DNA from: Candidatus Poribacteria bacterium
Lineage (GTDB): Bacteria > Poribacteria > WGA-4E > WGA-3G
Assembly: GCA_012270795.1 (NCBI GenBank)
Contig: JAAXHO010000151.1
Location: 1-52,716, forward strand
Direction of reading: 5' to 3'
Length of the DNA: 52,716 nt
Below the pieces are notes generated by a model. That model was not told the DNA's origin and did not search any database. It worked only from the letters and a program-made list of their open reading frames with translations. Position 1 is the first letter of the stretch. The number at the start of each line of letters is the position of its first letter. Positions 36,992 through 46,888 of this stretch are shown here, in pieces. The translations under genes were made by a program, and so were the position numbers.

Positions 36992-37360
36992 TTATATCTC
37001 AATGAGTTCGATCTGAACATTGTCAGGTCCCTTGAAAAACGCTCTCTTGATCTCAGGTCTCAGATAGTCGAGTTCTGCACCTTTCGACTAGAGTTCTTCA
37101 ACGGTCGCGTCAAGGTCTTCTACAGTGAATGCAAGTTGGTAGAGCCCCCAGCGTGGGTCGTCGCTGGTATCTTCTGCTTTCGTATCTCCTAATTTAGAGG
37201 ACAAGAATATCCGTCCTCCACCGATTTCCATACGGACGACTTTTAACCCGCCGACATCGGCTATTTCTAAGACTTTTCCGTCAAATATATTTTCGTAATA
37301 ACTGACTGCCCCGTCCAAATCCTCACACCGAAGATGGACGTGGTGAAACATAACTGCCAT
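36992..37360 (-). pseudogene. Glyoxalase/VOC superfamily protein with internal TAG
   Basis: This vicinal-oxygen-chelate domain starts HHVHLRCEDLDGAVSYYENIF and continues through RWGLYQLAFTVEDLD. The frame meets TAG at 37088-37090 after VEEL, but the same frame resumes with a proper domain end (SKGAELDYLRPEIKRAFFKG, then DNVQIELIEI) to TAA at 36992-36994. The complete protein would have 122 residues, normal for one VOC module. The last strand supplies a metal ligand, so truncation would abolish activity. GGAG precedes ATG 37360. It sits 26 bases downstream of the ThDP enzyme gene and may be co-transcribed with it. Confidence 0.8.
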
Positions 37361-37386
37361 AATTAGAATCTCCTTTTCAAGGTATC

Positions 37387-39021
37387 TTAAAACTTTGAAA
37401 TTTGTATTTCCTTTGCTGTAATAAATTCAAGTAATGCAGGAGTTCCTTCCTGCGTTTTTTGTATTCCCCTTTGAATAGCAGGAATAATTTGGTCAGGTGT
37501 TTCAACACGTTCACCGTATCCACCGAATGCTTTTGCCATATCTGCATAATGCCCAGATATATCAGTGCTACGGTATTTCTCAGTTGACACCTGCATGATT
37601 GGTATCTCAATTGCCATAGAAAAGTTGTTGAATAGAACAGATAGTATCGGAATTCTTTCTCGGACTGCTGTCTCAAAGTCCATTCCCGTGAATCCAATGG
37701 CTGCGTCTCCCCAAACATTCACACAGAGTGCATCTGGTTTTGCAAGCTTAGCACCCATTGCCAAGCCAAGTCCATAACCGAGTTGGGTTGTCTTACCCCA
37801 ACCGATGTATGAAAGTGGTGTTTCACATTGCCAAAATGGGGACAGTTGATCACGGGGACTCCCCGCATCATGCGTGATGATGGTGTTTTTCACATCTACT
37901 GTATGCATCAGATCCCAAATTACGCGATAAGGTGTCATCGGCACTTCGTCTGATGTGAGTTTTGGCATCCAATCCTCAAGCCATTCTGCTTTCACACTGC
38001 TAATTTCATCTGTGACTTCCGCTGTCTTACTTTCGGATGCACCATTGGAACGGTCCTTAACAGCCTCAACCAATCCATCTAAAATCAATCCTGCATCACC
38101 AACAAGAGCAGATTCTACTGGTACATCTTTGTTTATGTCCAATGGATCTAATGTTGCATGGACAACACGTTTTCCTTCTGGAATTGAAACTCCGAAATGT
38201 GTTCTGCTGAAACTGCAACCAATTCCAAATAACAGATCGGTCTTTTGTAGGAAATGATGAACAGGTTTTGGTATAGAACGTCCTCCAGAACCCAATGCCA
38301 ACGGATGATTTTCAGGAAATGCACTTTTTCCACCCAAACTGGTTGTCACAGGGGCAGCAAGAAGTTCAGCAAGTTCTCTTAACTTGTCCCATGCCTGTGC
38401 ATAGTGGACACCTTGTCCTGCATAGATTACTGGACACTCAGCATTTAATAAAACCTCAGCGACAGCTTCAATTTCTGCACTACTTGGTCCATAACGTACT
38501 GTTGGAACAGGTTTCGGGTCAAAAGGTTCAGGTATTTCCTGCATCATGAGATCAGACGGGATTTCAACCAATGCTGGTCTCGGTCTACCGTTTCGCACTT
38601 GCGTAAATGCACGCCGCATCACTTCTGGTAAGGCTTCTGGTATGGTGAGTTGTTCACATGACTTTGTAACATGTTTATAATTCAATGCTGAACTGAAATT
38701 GGGTTGAATTTGGGATAGAGTTCTGGGATACCCCATTGGTAAAACTACAATAGGAGCAGAATCCCCGTAAGCTTGTGCTACACCACCGAACGCGTTTTCT
38801 GAACCTGGACCGTTCTGCATACAGAATACACCTATCTTTTCTCCTGATGTCATCCGACTCAATGCGTCCGCCATGTGTAATCCGATACGCTCTTGACGAA
38901 CTATTATAGGTCGGATATCAAGTTTTGCTGCGGCTTCAATGATATAGTTTACTGGATATGCAAATAGATATTCTACACCTTCAGTCTTTAGGACTTTGGC
39001 TATCGCATCAACAACTTTCAT
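37387..39021 (-). CDS. Thiamine diphosphate-dependent enzyme (acetolactate synthase-like)
   Basis: The 544-residue three-domain ThDP enzyme has the catalytic Glu44 in RQERIGLHMADA, a GPGSENAFGG loop, a central nucleotide-fold domain (IYAGQGVHYAQAWDKL) and a C-terminal ThDP/Mg motif starting GDAAIGFTGMDFETAVRE. The layout fits acetolactate synthase, benzoylformate decarboxylase or glyoxylate carboligase. Specificity cannot be set from sequence. GGAG precedes ATG 39021. No small regulatory subunit gene is next to it, arguing against biosynthetic IlvB. A VOC gene follows. Confidence 0.88.
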   Translation of the reverse strand: MKVVDAIAKVLKTEGVEYLFAYPVNYIIEAAAKLDIRPIIVRQERIGLHMADALSRMTSGEKIGVFCMQNGPGSENAFGGVAQAYGDSAPIVVLPMGYPRTLSQIQPNFSSALNYKHVTKSCEQLTIPEALPEVMRRAFTQVRNGRPRPALVEIPSDLMMQEIPEPFDPKPVPTVRYGPSSAEIEAVAEVLLNAECPVIYAGQGVHYAQAWDKLRELAELLAAPVTTSLGGKSAFPENHPLALGSGGRSIPKPVHHFLQKTDLLFGIGCSFSRTHFGVSIPEGKRVVHATLDPLDINKDVPVESALVGDAGLILDGLVEAVKDRSNGASESKTAEVTDEISSVKAEWLEDWMPKLTSDEVPMTPYRVIWDLMHTVDVKNTIITHDAGSPRDQLSPFWQCETPLSYIGWGKTTQLGYGLGLAMGAKLAKPDALCVNVWGDAAIGFTGMDFETAVRERIPILSVLFNNFSMAIEIPIMQVSTEKYRSTDISGHYADMAKAFGGYGERVETPDQIIPAIQRGIQKTQEGTPALLEFITAKEIQISKF

Positions 39022-39099
39022 TTAATTCTCCAAACGTGTACTTTATAATTCCCCTAACGTGTACTTATTATGAAATATTCAAATACCAAAAGTTTACAC

Positions 39100-39329
39100 C
39101 AGGGTTATTCAGTTTTATAAATTGCAAGTCAATGAGTTTTACTAATAGTTAGTTATGATTGCATCAATGCAAAGTAGTAAGCACACGCTGTGGGTTCTCC
39201 GTAATCCACTCTAAAGACGGCACGCGGAGCGTGCCTACTACCATGTCGGATTATGTTTATTATCTAACCTACAATACATTAACTTATGTGATAAAATGGT
39301 TCAGAAATACCGAAAACTGAATAACCCTG
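39100..39329. mobile_element. Miniature inverted-repeat element with CAGGGTTATTCAG ends
   Basis: The terminal inverted repeats CAGGGTTATTCAGTTTT (39100-39116) and its exact complement (39313-39329) enclose 196 bases. An inner hairpin reads GTAGTAAGCACACGCTG...GGCACGCGGAGCGTGCCTAC. No ORF is present. It lies upstream of the ThDP enzyme gene. Confidence 0.65.
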
Positions 39330-39571
39330 AGTTTACACTACAAAATATTGACTAATTATTTAGCATTTCCATCAAAGACGGTATTTCCAAGTCTAAAAAT
39401 TCATAGGTAGCAACCTTGGTTATATTTAGTATTATATTATGATTATATATAATAGATTATATTAAATCAAGTTAAATTGTAAGTCGATAAAATATTAAAA
39501 GTCTAAACATTATTTAACGTGAGTTTGATAAATCAAATTTTTGAATTCGGCAGAAAACGCCAAATCAAGAA

Positions 39572-39622
39572 ATCAACGGTATGAATGCTATTTAGGCATT
39601 CCCCGCCTACGAAGAATGGTAT
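39572..39622. mobile_element. Half element: dispersed 40-bp repeat joined to a GGTAT end
   Basis: ATCAACGGTATGAATGC...CCTACGA (shared with 30091-30130) is followed directly by AGAATGGTAT, the same type of end as in the element at 50344-50493. The last base overlaps the stop codon of the hydrolase gene (TAA at 39622-39624 on the minus strand). No left end was found. Confidence 0.45.
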
Positions 39623-40682
39623 TATAACCGCTCTTCCAAAAACACAATCCCAGGATCCAAATTAATCTCATGTTCCCCTTGAAAATGATCCAAGACCAAT
39701 TGATCTCGTTCTCCGCAAGCAGTATATATCTTTTCAAGATGCTCGAACGCCTCCAACGCATCAGACTCAATAAAGCATCGGTCATCAGAACCGATTTGCA
39801 CCATACACGAACGCGGCGCGATTAGTCCTGCAACATCAGCAATGTCTCCCGCTGCACGTAACCCAAACATGAACTGTGACCCACACGTATTAGCCCGCCC
39901 ACGGTCACCTAACGCATCTGTCAAGGTGCTGAGATAACAGACAATGACTGCAGCCTTTACACGTCTGTCGAATGCTGATATATAGGTTGTCATCGTACCA
40001 CCAAACGAGCATCCCATACATCCTAAACGACTGCTATCCACTTCAGGGCGCGACTGAAGATAGTCCAAACACCGCTGTCCATCTGAAATGTTGAGTTGTA
40101 GCAATTGATAGCCAAAATACCCAAGTGCAAAATACGCAGCATCACAACCATCTCTACCTGGTCGGCGAGCCCACTCATCTCTGTCAAGTCGTTCACCGAA
40201 ACATCGCCAATCCGGTGCCATCGTTATAAACTCGCGTTTTGCCAATTCCACAGCTCCGGTGCCATCGTTATAAACTCGCGTTTTGCCAATTCCACAGCAT
40301 ATTGTTTCTGATAGTCCTCTACAATACCGACTGCACCGTCTTTACCGACACCATGACCATGTGCACATAGTACCGCAGGTGCCGGGTTCTCCGCACTTGC
40401 ACTATCTGGTATTAAAACATAAGCTGGAATTGAGGAAAAAGCATCAGGATTGAAAATAATCTTTTCTCTTGTGTATCCAACTTGTTGTGTCCTTTCTAAG
40501 GTTTCTACTTCCAACGGAAGGGGGACAGGTCTTGGTCCAAGCTGGTGCCGCATGTGCGGTCTGAATTGCTTACGTCACTCTCGCCATTCCCTTTTCGTTG
40601 TACCGTTGAAATGTTGTGGCGGTGTCGTTTTCAGAAGTTGTTGTACACTCTGTTCCGCTGTCAAAAATCTCTCTATTGCCAT
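39622..40682 (-). pseudogene. Alpha/beta hydrolase (dienelactone hydrolase/acetyl xylan esterase type), doubly disrupted
   Basis: The restored gene starts at ATG 40680-40682 (MAIERFLTAEQSVQQLL), continues to an in-frame TGA at 40575-40577 (EWRE*RKQFRPHM, where Trp would fit), and then gives the hydrolase core: AYVLIPD, VLCAHGHGVGKDG, and the nucleophile elbow GCMGCSFGGTMT. Near the middle a perfect 44-base tandem duplication (40212-40297) repeats VELAKREFITMAP and shifts the frame. The end (QLVLDHFQGEHEIN) carries the catalytic His. Such enzymes cleave esters, often acetyl groups on glycans. With two lesions it is the clearest pseudogene here, unless both are assembly errors. Confidence 0.8.
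40212..40297. repeat. 44-bp tandem duplication within the hydrolase gene
   Basis: Bases 40212-40255 are repeated from 40256, with at least 40 bases identical (CCGGTGCCATCGTTATAAAC and onward). Because 44 is not a multiple of three, the duplication shifts the reading frame of the hydrolase. Confidence 0.9.
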
Positions 40683-40870
40683 TATCTGTGTCTCCAGTTG
40701 TGTTGTCTATAGATGTGAGTTGCAGTATAACACAATTTGTAGATTCGTGGTTTATTTTTACACACCCTCAAAAAACGTTGACCTGATGACGATAATTTGA
40801 TACCCTAATCTGCAGGTTAATGTTACAAGGTCGCCTTGATTGTAATCAAAAAGCCACCAGGGAGAGATAG

Positions 40871-42499
40871 ATGCAAACGAATGAAGAACTAATTGCACAA
40901 TGGCGCGACGAACCTGCACCGCTCCTGGGCATACTCCATGCTTTCCATGATCGAGACAGATATATTTCTGAAGATGCCCTGCGCGATATAGCAGTCGGCC
41001 TTCGTATGCCACTTGCTGAACTCTTTGGCACCGTAACTTTCTATCATCATTTTGCACGTAAACCACAAGGACAAGAAGTACCACGCGTCTGTACCGGCCC
41101 GGTATGTCGTTTACAAGGAGGGTTAGAAATACTGGATACACTCAAATCAGAAGGGGCAACGGCAATGGCATGTGCCGGTAGGTGTGATGATTGTGTTCCA
41201 GTTCTTAAAGGGCATCACGTCTTAACCGGAAAACATGCAGACATGCTTTCAGCAAATCCAACGTCTTTACCCCCTCCTTATCCTGGAGAAAAAGAAGAAT
41301 GTATCTTCGCTGAAATAAGGGCACCAAAACGTAATACACTTGAAGGATATCAACAGACTGGCGGTTATGAAGGTTTGACGCATGCAATATCAAATCTAAC
41401 TCCACAGGAAGTGATTGAAACACTCAAAGAGAGTCAACTTGCAGGCAGAGGTGGTGCAGGATTTCCAACAGGCACAAAGTGGGAATCTGTACTGAATGCC
41501 CCCGGTCAACCAAAGACGATTGTTTGTAATGCAGATGAAGGAGAACCTGGGTGTTTCAAAGATCGCGTTATTCTTGATTATGACCCCCATGCAATTATTG
41601 AGGGAATGACTCTTGCAGCTTATGCAACGGGGGCAACTCGAGGATTTATATATCTCAGATATGAATATCCAGAGACCCTAAAAACACTTGAACGCGCACT
41701 ATCCGAAGCCGAAACAAAAGGATTTATTGGAGACTCAATACTTGGAAAACATTTTGATTTTCACATCTTCATTCGACGGGGGGCTGGTGCGTATGTCTGT
41801 GGGGAGGAAGGTTCGTTGTTGAACAGTCTGGAAGGAAAACACCCTTTCCCAAGAAACCGTCCCCCCTATCCCGTAACACACGGATTTGAGAACTTACCAA
41901 CCGTCGTCAACAACGTAGAGACATTGGCAGCAGCAGCACAGATACTAAAGCATGGGGCAGCATGGTATAAAAACCTTAGCTATGGCAATAACCAGACAGG
42001 AACAAAAATCATCAGTCTATCTGGAGATATACAAAGACCCGGAAATTATGAAGTGCCATTCGGATTGCCATTGGAAAAACTCCTTTATGAATGGGCAGGA
42101 GGTCCAAACGAAGATCGTTCTATTCAGGCGATTACGTCAGCAGGTTTGTCAGGGGGATTTATCGGAGAAAAGGAATTAGATATCACTATTGATGAACCGA
42201 GTTTTCAAAAGGTTGGAGCAATGCTCGGTGCTGGCGGCATCATGGTGTTTGACGATACACGAGATATGCATGATGTCGCACACAATGCAATGGAATTCTT
42301 CGCAGAAGAATCATGCGGGAAATGTTTCCCGTGTAGAATCGGCACGCATAGACTCACCGAACTATTATCCGAACCTTTACATGCGGAGTCAAAGAAAATC
42401 ATATCTGAAATTGGAACAGTCATGAAACAGACAAGTGCCTGTGGACTTGGAACCGCAGCACCTAATATCACAGAAAGTCTGATGCGATTGACAACGTAA
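40871..42499 (+). CDS. NuoE-NuoF fusion (NADH-binding diaphorase-type subunit)
   Basis: This 542-residue fusion has an N-terminal thioredoxin-like [2Fe-2S] NuoE domain (Cys74, Cys79, Cys101, Cys105) and a NuoF domain. NuoF features are the FMN/NADH motifs GRGGAGFPTGTKW, CNADEGEPGCFKDR and GAYVCGEEGSLLNSLEGK, and the 4Fe-4S cluster ESCGKCFPCRIGT near the end. It would oxidise NADH and pass electrons onward, as in HoxF, HydB/HndC or formate dehydrogenase beta subunits. No hydrogenase, formate dehydrogenase or other Nuo gene is adjacent, so the partner is unknown. GAGAG precedes ATG 40871. Confidence 0.9.
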   Translation: MQTNEELIAQWRDEPAPLLGILHAFHDRDRYISEDALRDIAVGLRMPLAELFGTVTFYHHFARKPQGQEVPRVCTGPVCRLQGGLEILDTLKSEGATAMACAGRCDDCVPVLKGHHVLTGKHADMLSANPTSLPPPYPGEKEECIFAEIRAPKRNTLEGYQQTGGYEGLTHAISNLTPQEVIETLKESQLAGRGGAGFPTGTKWESVLNAPGQPKTIVCNADEGEPGCFKDRVILDYDPHAIIEGMTLAAYATGATRGFIYLRYEYPETLKTLERALSEAETKGFIGDSILGKHFDFHIFIRRGAGAYVCGEEGSLLNSLEGKHPFPRNRPPYPVTHGFENLPTVVNNVETLAAAAQILKHGAAWYKNLSYGNNQTGTKIISLSGDIQRPGNYEVPFGLPLEKLLYEWAGGPNEDRSIQAITSAGLSGGFIGEKELDITIDEPSFQKVGAMLGAGGIMVFDDTRDMHDVAHNAMEFFAEESCGKCFPCRIGTHRLTELLSEPLHAESKKIISEIGTVMKQTSACGLGTAAPNITESLMRLTT

Positions 42500-42561
42500 A
42501 ATACCGGACATTAAAGTAGGATAGATATATACATTATGACCATACATTGTAATACATTCTG

Positions 42562-43758
42562 ATGTGGACACGAGGATTTACCACTCTATGTCTCGTCGTG
42601 TTTGTTGTCGGTTTAATAACAGGACCCGTGCACTTATTCTTGCCGGTATATGTTGAAACAGTCTTGGGAAAAAACGTCCTAATTGCTTCGTTGTTGAGAG
42701 CAATACCCATCGGTCTCGGAGGTATAACTGCACTCATCGGCGGCACATTTAGTGACCGATTCGGACGAAAACCAACGCTGCTGATCGGGATGACAGGAGC
42801 AATTGTAATCGGTAGCCTGTTTACGACTCAATTACCGTTGTTTCTATGGGGTATCCTCTGTTATGAGGGCATCGCATCCGGTTTTAAAACTGCCGGCGGA
42901 CAGTCGTATCTAATCAGTGCGGTACCCCCAAATAGTTTAGGAAGTGCATCAGCACTCTATTTTGTCAGTAGCACCGTTGGAAGTGCATTAGGCAGTGCTA
43001 TTGCTGGAGAGACGATCTTCCGGATAAACTACACAGTTTTTGGTATTAGCGCGGTTATATTTTCAAGTGTTCTCTTTATCGTCGCATGGGTATTATTACC
43101 GCGCATTAGACGGCATATAGAGAATACAACAACTCAGCGGGAGAGTATTTGGAAGTCCACACTAAACGTCGGAAAATACTTAAACCTATGTCGTAGAACA
43201 GACATTAGAATGCTAATAGGTTTGCGCGTTTTTCCAACATATTATTGGGGTTCAGTGAACTTATTGCTACCACACTTGATTTCTGACATCGTAGGTGAAA
43301 AGGCTACAGGATATTACGGGGCAGCCAGTTTACTGTTCGCATTTACATGCCAACTAATTTCTGGAAAAATTTGTGATGTCTTTGGGCATCGCATCACAGC
43401 ATTAGTGACCAATGTCTTTGTAACAGTTCTGGCTTTTGGGTTAGTGTTTTTTCACAATTCTATATTGACACTACAGTTATTTGGTATACTTGGAGCAGGG
43501 GCAGCATGGGCTCTTTCAATCACTATACCAAGGTTTATCAACGAATTTACCGAACCGCATGAGAAAGGACACGGTGTCGGTATAACACATTTGGCATGGA
43601 GCACCGGATTTCTTCTGGGATATGTCGCAAGTGGATTCTTAATTAACATTTCTACACAACTACCGTTTATTGTCGCAGGATTTTTCCTGATATGTTCAAC
43701 AAGTATAGCCTATAAACTTTGGCACACAAATACTAAACTTAGAGAGGAACATTTATGA
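42562..43758 (+). CDS. Major facilitator superfamily transporter
   Basis: The 398-residue protein has about 12 membrane segments and the MFS motif GGTFSDRFGRKPTLLIG between segments 2 and 3. The first segment starts almost at the N-terminus (GFTTLCLVVFVVGLITGPVHLF). No good ribosome-binding site precedes ATG 42562, so the true start could be elsewhere. The stop overlaps the next start as ATGA, which couples it to the beta-sandwich protein. The substrate is unknown; the next gene hints at a sugar. Confidence 0.85.
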   Translation: MWTRGFTTLCLVVFVVGLITGPVHLFLPVYVETVLGKNVLIASLLRAIPIGLGGITALIGGTFSDRFGRKPTLLIGMTGAIVIGSLFTTQLPLFLWGILCYEGIASGFKTAGGQSYLISAVPPNSLGSASALYFVSSTVGSALGSAIAGETIFRINYTVFGISAVIFSSVLFIVAWVLLPRIRRHIENTTTQRESIWKSTLNVGKYLNLCRRTDIRMLIGLRVFPTYYWGSVNLLLPHLISDIVGEKATGYYGAASLLFAFTCQLISGKICDVFGHRITALVTNVFVTVLAFGLVFFHNSILTLQLFGILGAGAAWALSITIPRFINEFTEPHEKGHGVGITHLAWSTGFLLGYVASGFLINISTQLPFIVAGFFLICSTSIAYKLWHTNTKLREEHL

Positions 43759-44282
43759 TTATAGCAGAACTTGATTTAGAGAATGCTGAACACCTTGAAC
43801 TCACTAATGCTCAATGGCGTTATGCAGATGGTCTTGTCCCCGGTGAACCGAACGGCGGTTTGGTGGATCGGCTACCTGAAACGCCAGCACGTCTTGCAGA
43901 TTACGACGATTCAGATTGGGATGTGTGTGAAAACATACAAGCAATCGTTTTGTCAGGTCTATGTTTCGGTTGGTATCGCATCACAGTTACGCTTCCCGAA
44001 GAAGTAGATGGAAAATCCATCGCAGGTTCAAAAGTGTGGTTTCACACATGCATTGACGACTACGGTGAAGTTTGGATTGATGGTAATATTGACTTGGCTT
44101 TTGGTGAGTCTGGACGTGGTGCTGCTTCCGGTTTCAACGCGCCGCAACGCGTGGTCGTCTCCGAGAGTGCCGAACCGGGAGCAAAACATGTCATCTCATG
44201 CTTAGCCGTCAATGGACCTTTCGGTAAACCGGGAGGCGGCATCTTTCTCCGTTTCGCAAAACTTGAATTTGAAAAGGAATAA
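43755..44282 (+). CDS. Galactose-binding-like beta-sandwich protein
   Basis: The 175-residue protein looks like a glycoside-hydrolase family 2-type sugar-binding jelly roll: [54 protein letters not shown] and a final FLRFAKLEF strand. No signal peptide or catalytic domain is present. It is coupled to the MFS gene by a 4-base overlap. It probably binds a carbohydrate; it might be a truncated relative of a larger hydrolase. Confidence 0.6.
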   Translation: MIIAELDLENAEHLELTNAQWRYADGLVPGEPNGGLVDRLPETPARLADYDDSDWDVCENIQAIVLSGLCFGWYRITVTLPEEVDGKSIAGSKVWFHTCIDDYGEVWIDGNIDLAFGESGRGAASGFNAPQRVVVSESAEPGAKHVISCLAVNGPFGKPGGGIFLRFAKLEFEKE

Positions 44283-44297
44283 CCTTTTACATTTCCA

Positions 44298-44318
44298 GGG
44301 GCAGCAACAAACTGCCCC
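44298..44318. terminator. GC-rich hairpin upstream of queC
   Basis: Perfect 7-bp arms GGGGCAG and CTGCCCC flank a 7-base loop, 16 bases after the preceding stop. There is no T tract, so it may be a weak terminator or a stem in the queC leader. It does not resemble a preQ1 riboswitch. Confidence 0.35.
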
Positions 44319-44335
44319 TATTCTACCACAAGAAA

Positions 44336-45049
44336 TTGACTACGAAAAAAACCGCTATCAAAAACTCTAAGAAAGCAGTCGTACTACTCAGCGGCGGCTT
44401 AGATTCATCAACGACCTTAGCAATTGCACGCGTAGAGGGTTTTGATGTTTATGCCATGAGTTTTCGGTATGGACAACGAAACAGAATGGAACTCATAAGT
44501 GCCGAAAACATCGCAAAGTCACTTGGTGCAAAACAGCACAACATTATTGATATTGATCTACGCCTCTTCGGTGCATCAGCATTGACCGCGGACATTGATG
44601 TCCCTAAAGATAGAACTGAAAACGAAATGTCGGAAAACATTCCGATTACTTATGTACCAGCACGGAATACCATCTTTCTATCTTACGCACTTGCATGGGC
44701 TGAAGTGCTGGAAGCAGATACCATATTTATTGGTGTAAATGCTATTGATTACAGCGGTTATCCCGATTGTCGTCCGGAATATATCGTTGCCTATCAACAG
44801 ATGGCAAACCTCGCAACGCAGGCTGCAGTGGAAGGGAAAACAAAACTTACTATCAGAACACCGCTTATCAATAAAACAAAAGCAGAAATAATCAAAATTG
44901 GCACAGCACTTGGAGTGGACTACAGTCTCACACTCAGTTGTTATGATCCAGACACAGAGGGGAGGGCTTGCAGTAGTTGTGATAGCTGCCAACTTCGTAA
45001 AAAAGGCTTTGAAGACGCTGACGTTCCAGACCCAACCCGTTATCAATAG
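44336..45049 (+). CDS. queC: 7-cyano-7-deazaguanine synthase
   Basis: QueC converts 7-carboxy-7-deazaguanine to preQ0 with ATP and ammonia. The 237-residue protein has the PP-loop [57 protein letters not shown], and the zinc-binding cysteines of [25 protein letters not shown]. The start is taken as TTG 44336; no ATG in frame precedes the PP-loop. The ribosome-binding site is weak. Together with QueF (6316) it provides the end of the queuosine precursor pathway, but the genes are not linked. Confidence 0.93.
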   Translation: MTTKKTAIKNSKKAVVLLSGGLDSSTTLAIARVEGFDVYAMSFRYGQRNRMELISAENIAKSLGAKQHNIIDIDLRLFGASALTADIDVPKDRTENEMSENIPITYVPARNTIFLSYALAWAEVLEADTIFIGVNAIDYSGYPDCRPEYIVAYQQMANLATQAAVEGKTKLTIRTPLINKTKAEIIKIGTALGVDYSLTLSCYDPDTEGRACSSCDSCQLRKKGFEDADVPDPTRYQ

Positions 45050-45140
45050 ATGTTGTGCCAGAATTCCTTTGTAGATGCAATTGATGTTGATAATTTCTTT
45101 ATCCTTGCTATCTGCTGCCAACGTATTGTATAATATATGC

Positions 45141-46036
45141 ATGGCACAACAATACGATACCATAGGCAAAGATATCCTGAACGAACGTATCAACGAGATC
45201 GCACAGTTTGTTTTGAACGTGCCTGATGTTGAAGTGATTGCGGACCTTGATACCGAACAACAAATAGTCCGCGCGTTTCGTACAGACATCACAAAACACA
45301 TCCGCTGCGACACTCATGAAGCTGTCTTACACATTGAACTTCAACTCCGTGACAGCACGGAAAAACCGATGTGGGCCCGGAACGCGCACTACCACGGATA
45401 TCTCGTTGGTGAACATCAGATACCTGTCTATTCCAATGTGATCTACTTTCATCCAGACGCAGGCAAAAATGATCCGGGGTACTATGCGTATAGTTGGAAC
45501 GGTTACGATTACCGACTCAACTATAAGGTGATACGACTCATTAATATAGAGGGGAAGCAATTTTAGAGGCGCAAGTCCCAGACCTGTTGCCGTTCACACC
45601 TCTCATGAAACCCCCTAACGATATGACACCTGAGCAGTGGATAGGACAATGTATAGAAGCAACGATGGCTACATCTGTTGATCCACCGACGAAAGGAAGT
45701 TTACTTTACGGGCTCTCAGTCTTCGGGAGTCTCGTACATGACACAAGTTTATTTGAACAAATACCGGAGGCACTTATGCAAGAATCTCCTTTTGAACAAC
45801 GCAGACGCGAAAAGTTTATGGCAGAAGGTATTACACAAGGTATTTCACAAGGAGCACAAGAGGCTACTCTCAAAAACCTTCTGACAGTACTCAACGCGAA
45901 ATTCCACGTAGAGGCGGTGCGAGCCATAGACTCAGCACTGCAAGATATAGATGATTTGGAACGGCTTGAACAGCTGCATCTCGCTGCCGTTAAGGCGGAA
46001 AACCTTGAAGCCTTTACTGCAATACTCTTTGAATAG
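45141..46036 (+). pseudogene. Rpn-like PD-(D/E)XK nuclease, frameshifted at a G4 run
   Basis: The first frame (45141-45566) begins MAQQYDTIGKDILNERINEI and carries TDITKHIR and HIELQLRD, the D...ExQ core of a restriction-like nuclease, with 'YHGYLVGEHQIPVYSNVIYF'. It stops after NIEGKQF. The frame entered by adding one G to the GGGG run (45551-45554) continues GEAILEAQVPDLLPFTPLM into the second ORF (to 46036), which ends with coiled helices (GITQGISQGAQEAT). The full protein would have 298 residues, typical for the Rpn/transposase-nuclease families (recombination-promoting nucleases). ATG 45141 is the start best matching the family. Confidence 0.75.
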
Positions 46037-46070
46037 AGGTATCTAAAAACGCAAGGCGTTCACGAAAAAT

Positions 46071-46772
46071 ATGATAAAAGCTGTATTCTTTGATTTCTAT
46101 TATACGCTATGTGTTTGGGGATTGCCACTTGACGAAAGTCTACAAACAATTGCAGATCGATACCAATTTGAAATTGACTGGAAACGTTATGCTGCGGCAG
46201 TAGAGGATCTGTTTGCAGATGCGTCAGGCACAGATCCTTCTAAACACTCCATCCTTGGAACAATGCAAATAATCGTAGATAGTTATTGTGATTTTATCCG
46301 ACAACTCGGTGTTCAGGAACATGCAGAACAGATGGCATGGGAGTTGCTGCAAGCTGGACACTCACTGTTTGCTGCGAATGTTGCCACGCTCTATGATGAC
46401 GTTGTACCAACACTCCAACAACTAAAGGATGATGGATACAAGTTAGCGATTGTCTCAAATTGGGATACACCGTTGGACCCGCTTGCAGAACGGCTCGGTA
46501 TTGCACACTATTTTGACATAATTGTCACCTCACATGACGAACGCGTTCGGTCAGCAAAACCAGACGCACATATATTTGAGTATACACTAAAAGCAGTTGG
46601 AGTATCTGCGGAAGAAACTGTGCATGTAGGCGATACTTACGAAGCTGACATCATAGGCGCACAAGGGGTAGGCATTCGTCCGATACTGATTGATCGGGAC
46701 GAGCCGTACGTTGATAGGTGGGATGAAACGATTCGAAGTCTTGCGGAGTTGCCTGATTTGATTAAGACCTAA
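46071..46772 (+). CDS. HAD-superfamily hydrolase
   Basis: The 233-residue HAD protein has motif I FFDFYYTLCV with nucleophile Asp8. The +2 acid/base Asp of phosphatases is Tyr10, as in 2-haloacid dehalogenases and some relatives. Motif II is LAIVSNWDTPL, motif III a Lys in RSAKPDAHIFE, and motif IV HVGDTYEADIIGAQ. The overall layout, with a helical cap after motif I, is that of HAD subfamily IA. The substrate is not predictable. The start lies 35 bases after the Rpn-like gene. Confidence 0.87.
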   Translation: MIKAVFFDFYYTLCVWGLPLDESLQTIADRYQFEIDWKRYAAAVEDLFADASGTDPSKHSILGTMQIIVDSYCDFIRQLGVQEHAEQMAWELLQAGHSLFAANVATLYDDVVPTLQQLKDDGYKLAIVSNWDTPLDPLAERLGIAHYFDIIVTSHDERVRSAKPDAHIFEYTLKAVGVSAEETVHVGDTYEADIIGAQGVGIRPILIDRDEPYVDRWDETIRSLAELPDLIKT

Positions 46773-46888
46773 AATTACCAGACGCATACACATCCGAGTC
46801 AACCTTGTAATACTCAGGAAGTATTAGAATCGTATTTACCATTACATCAATCAATAAATAACCAAGATAATGAATGATAAAAAGACCT

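Noticed and set aside
44283-44335. preQ1 riboswitch before queC
   Set aside because: The only structure is a simple GGGGCAG hairpin, without the A-rich tail and pseudoknot partner expected of preQ1 aptamers.
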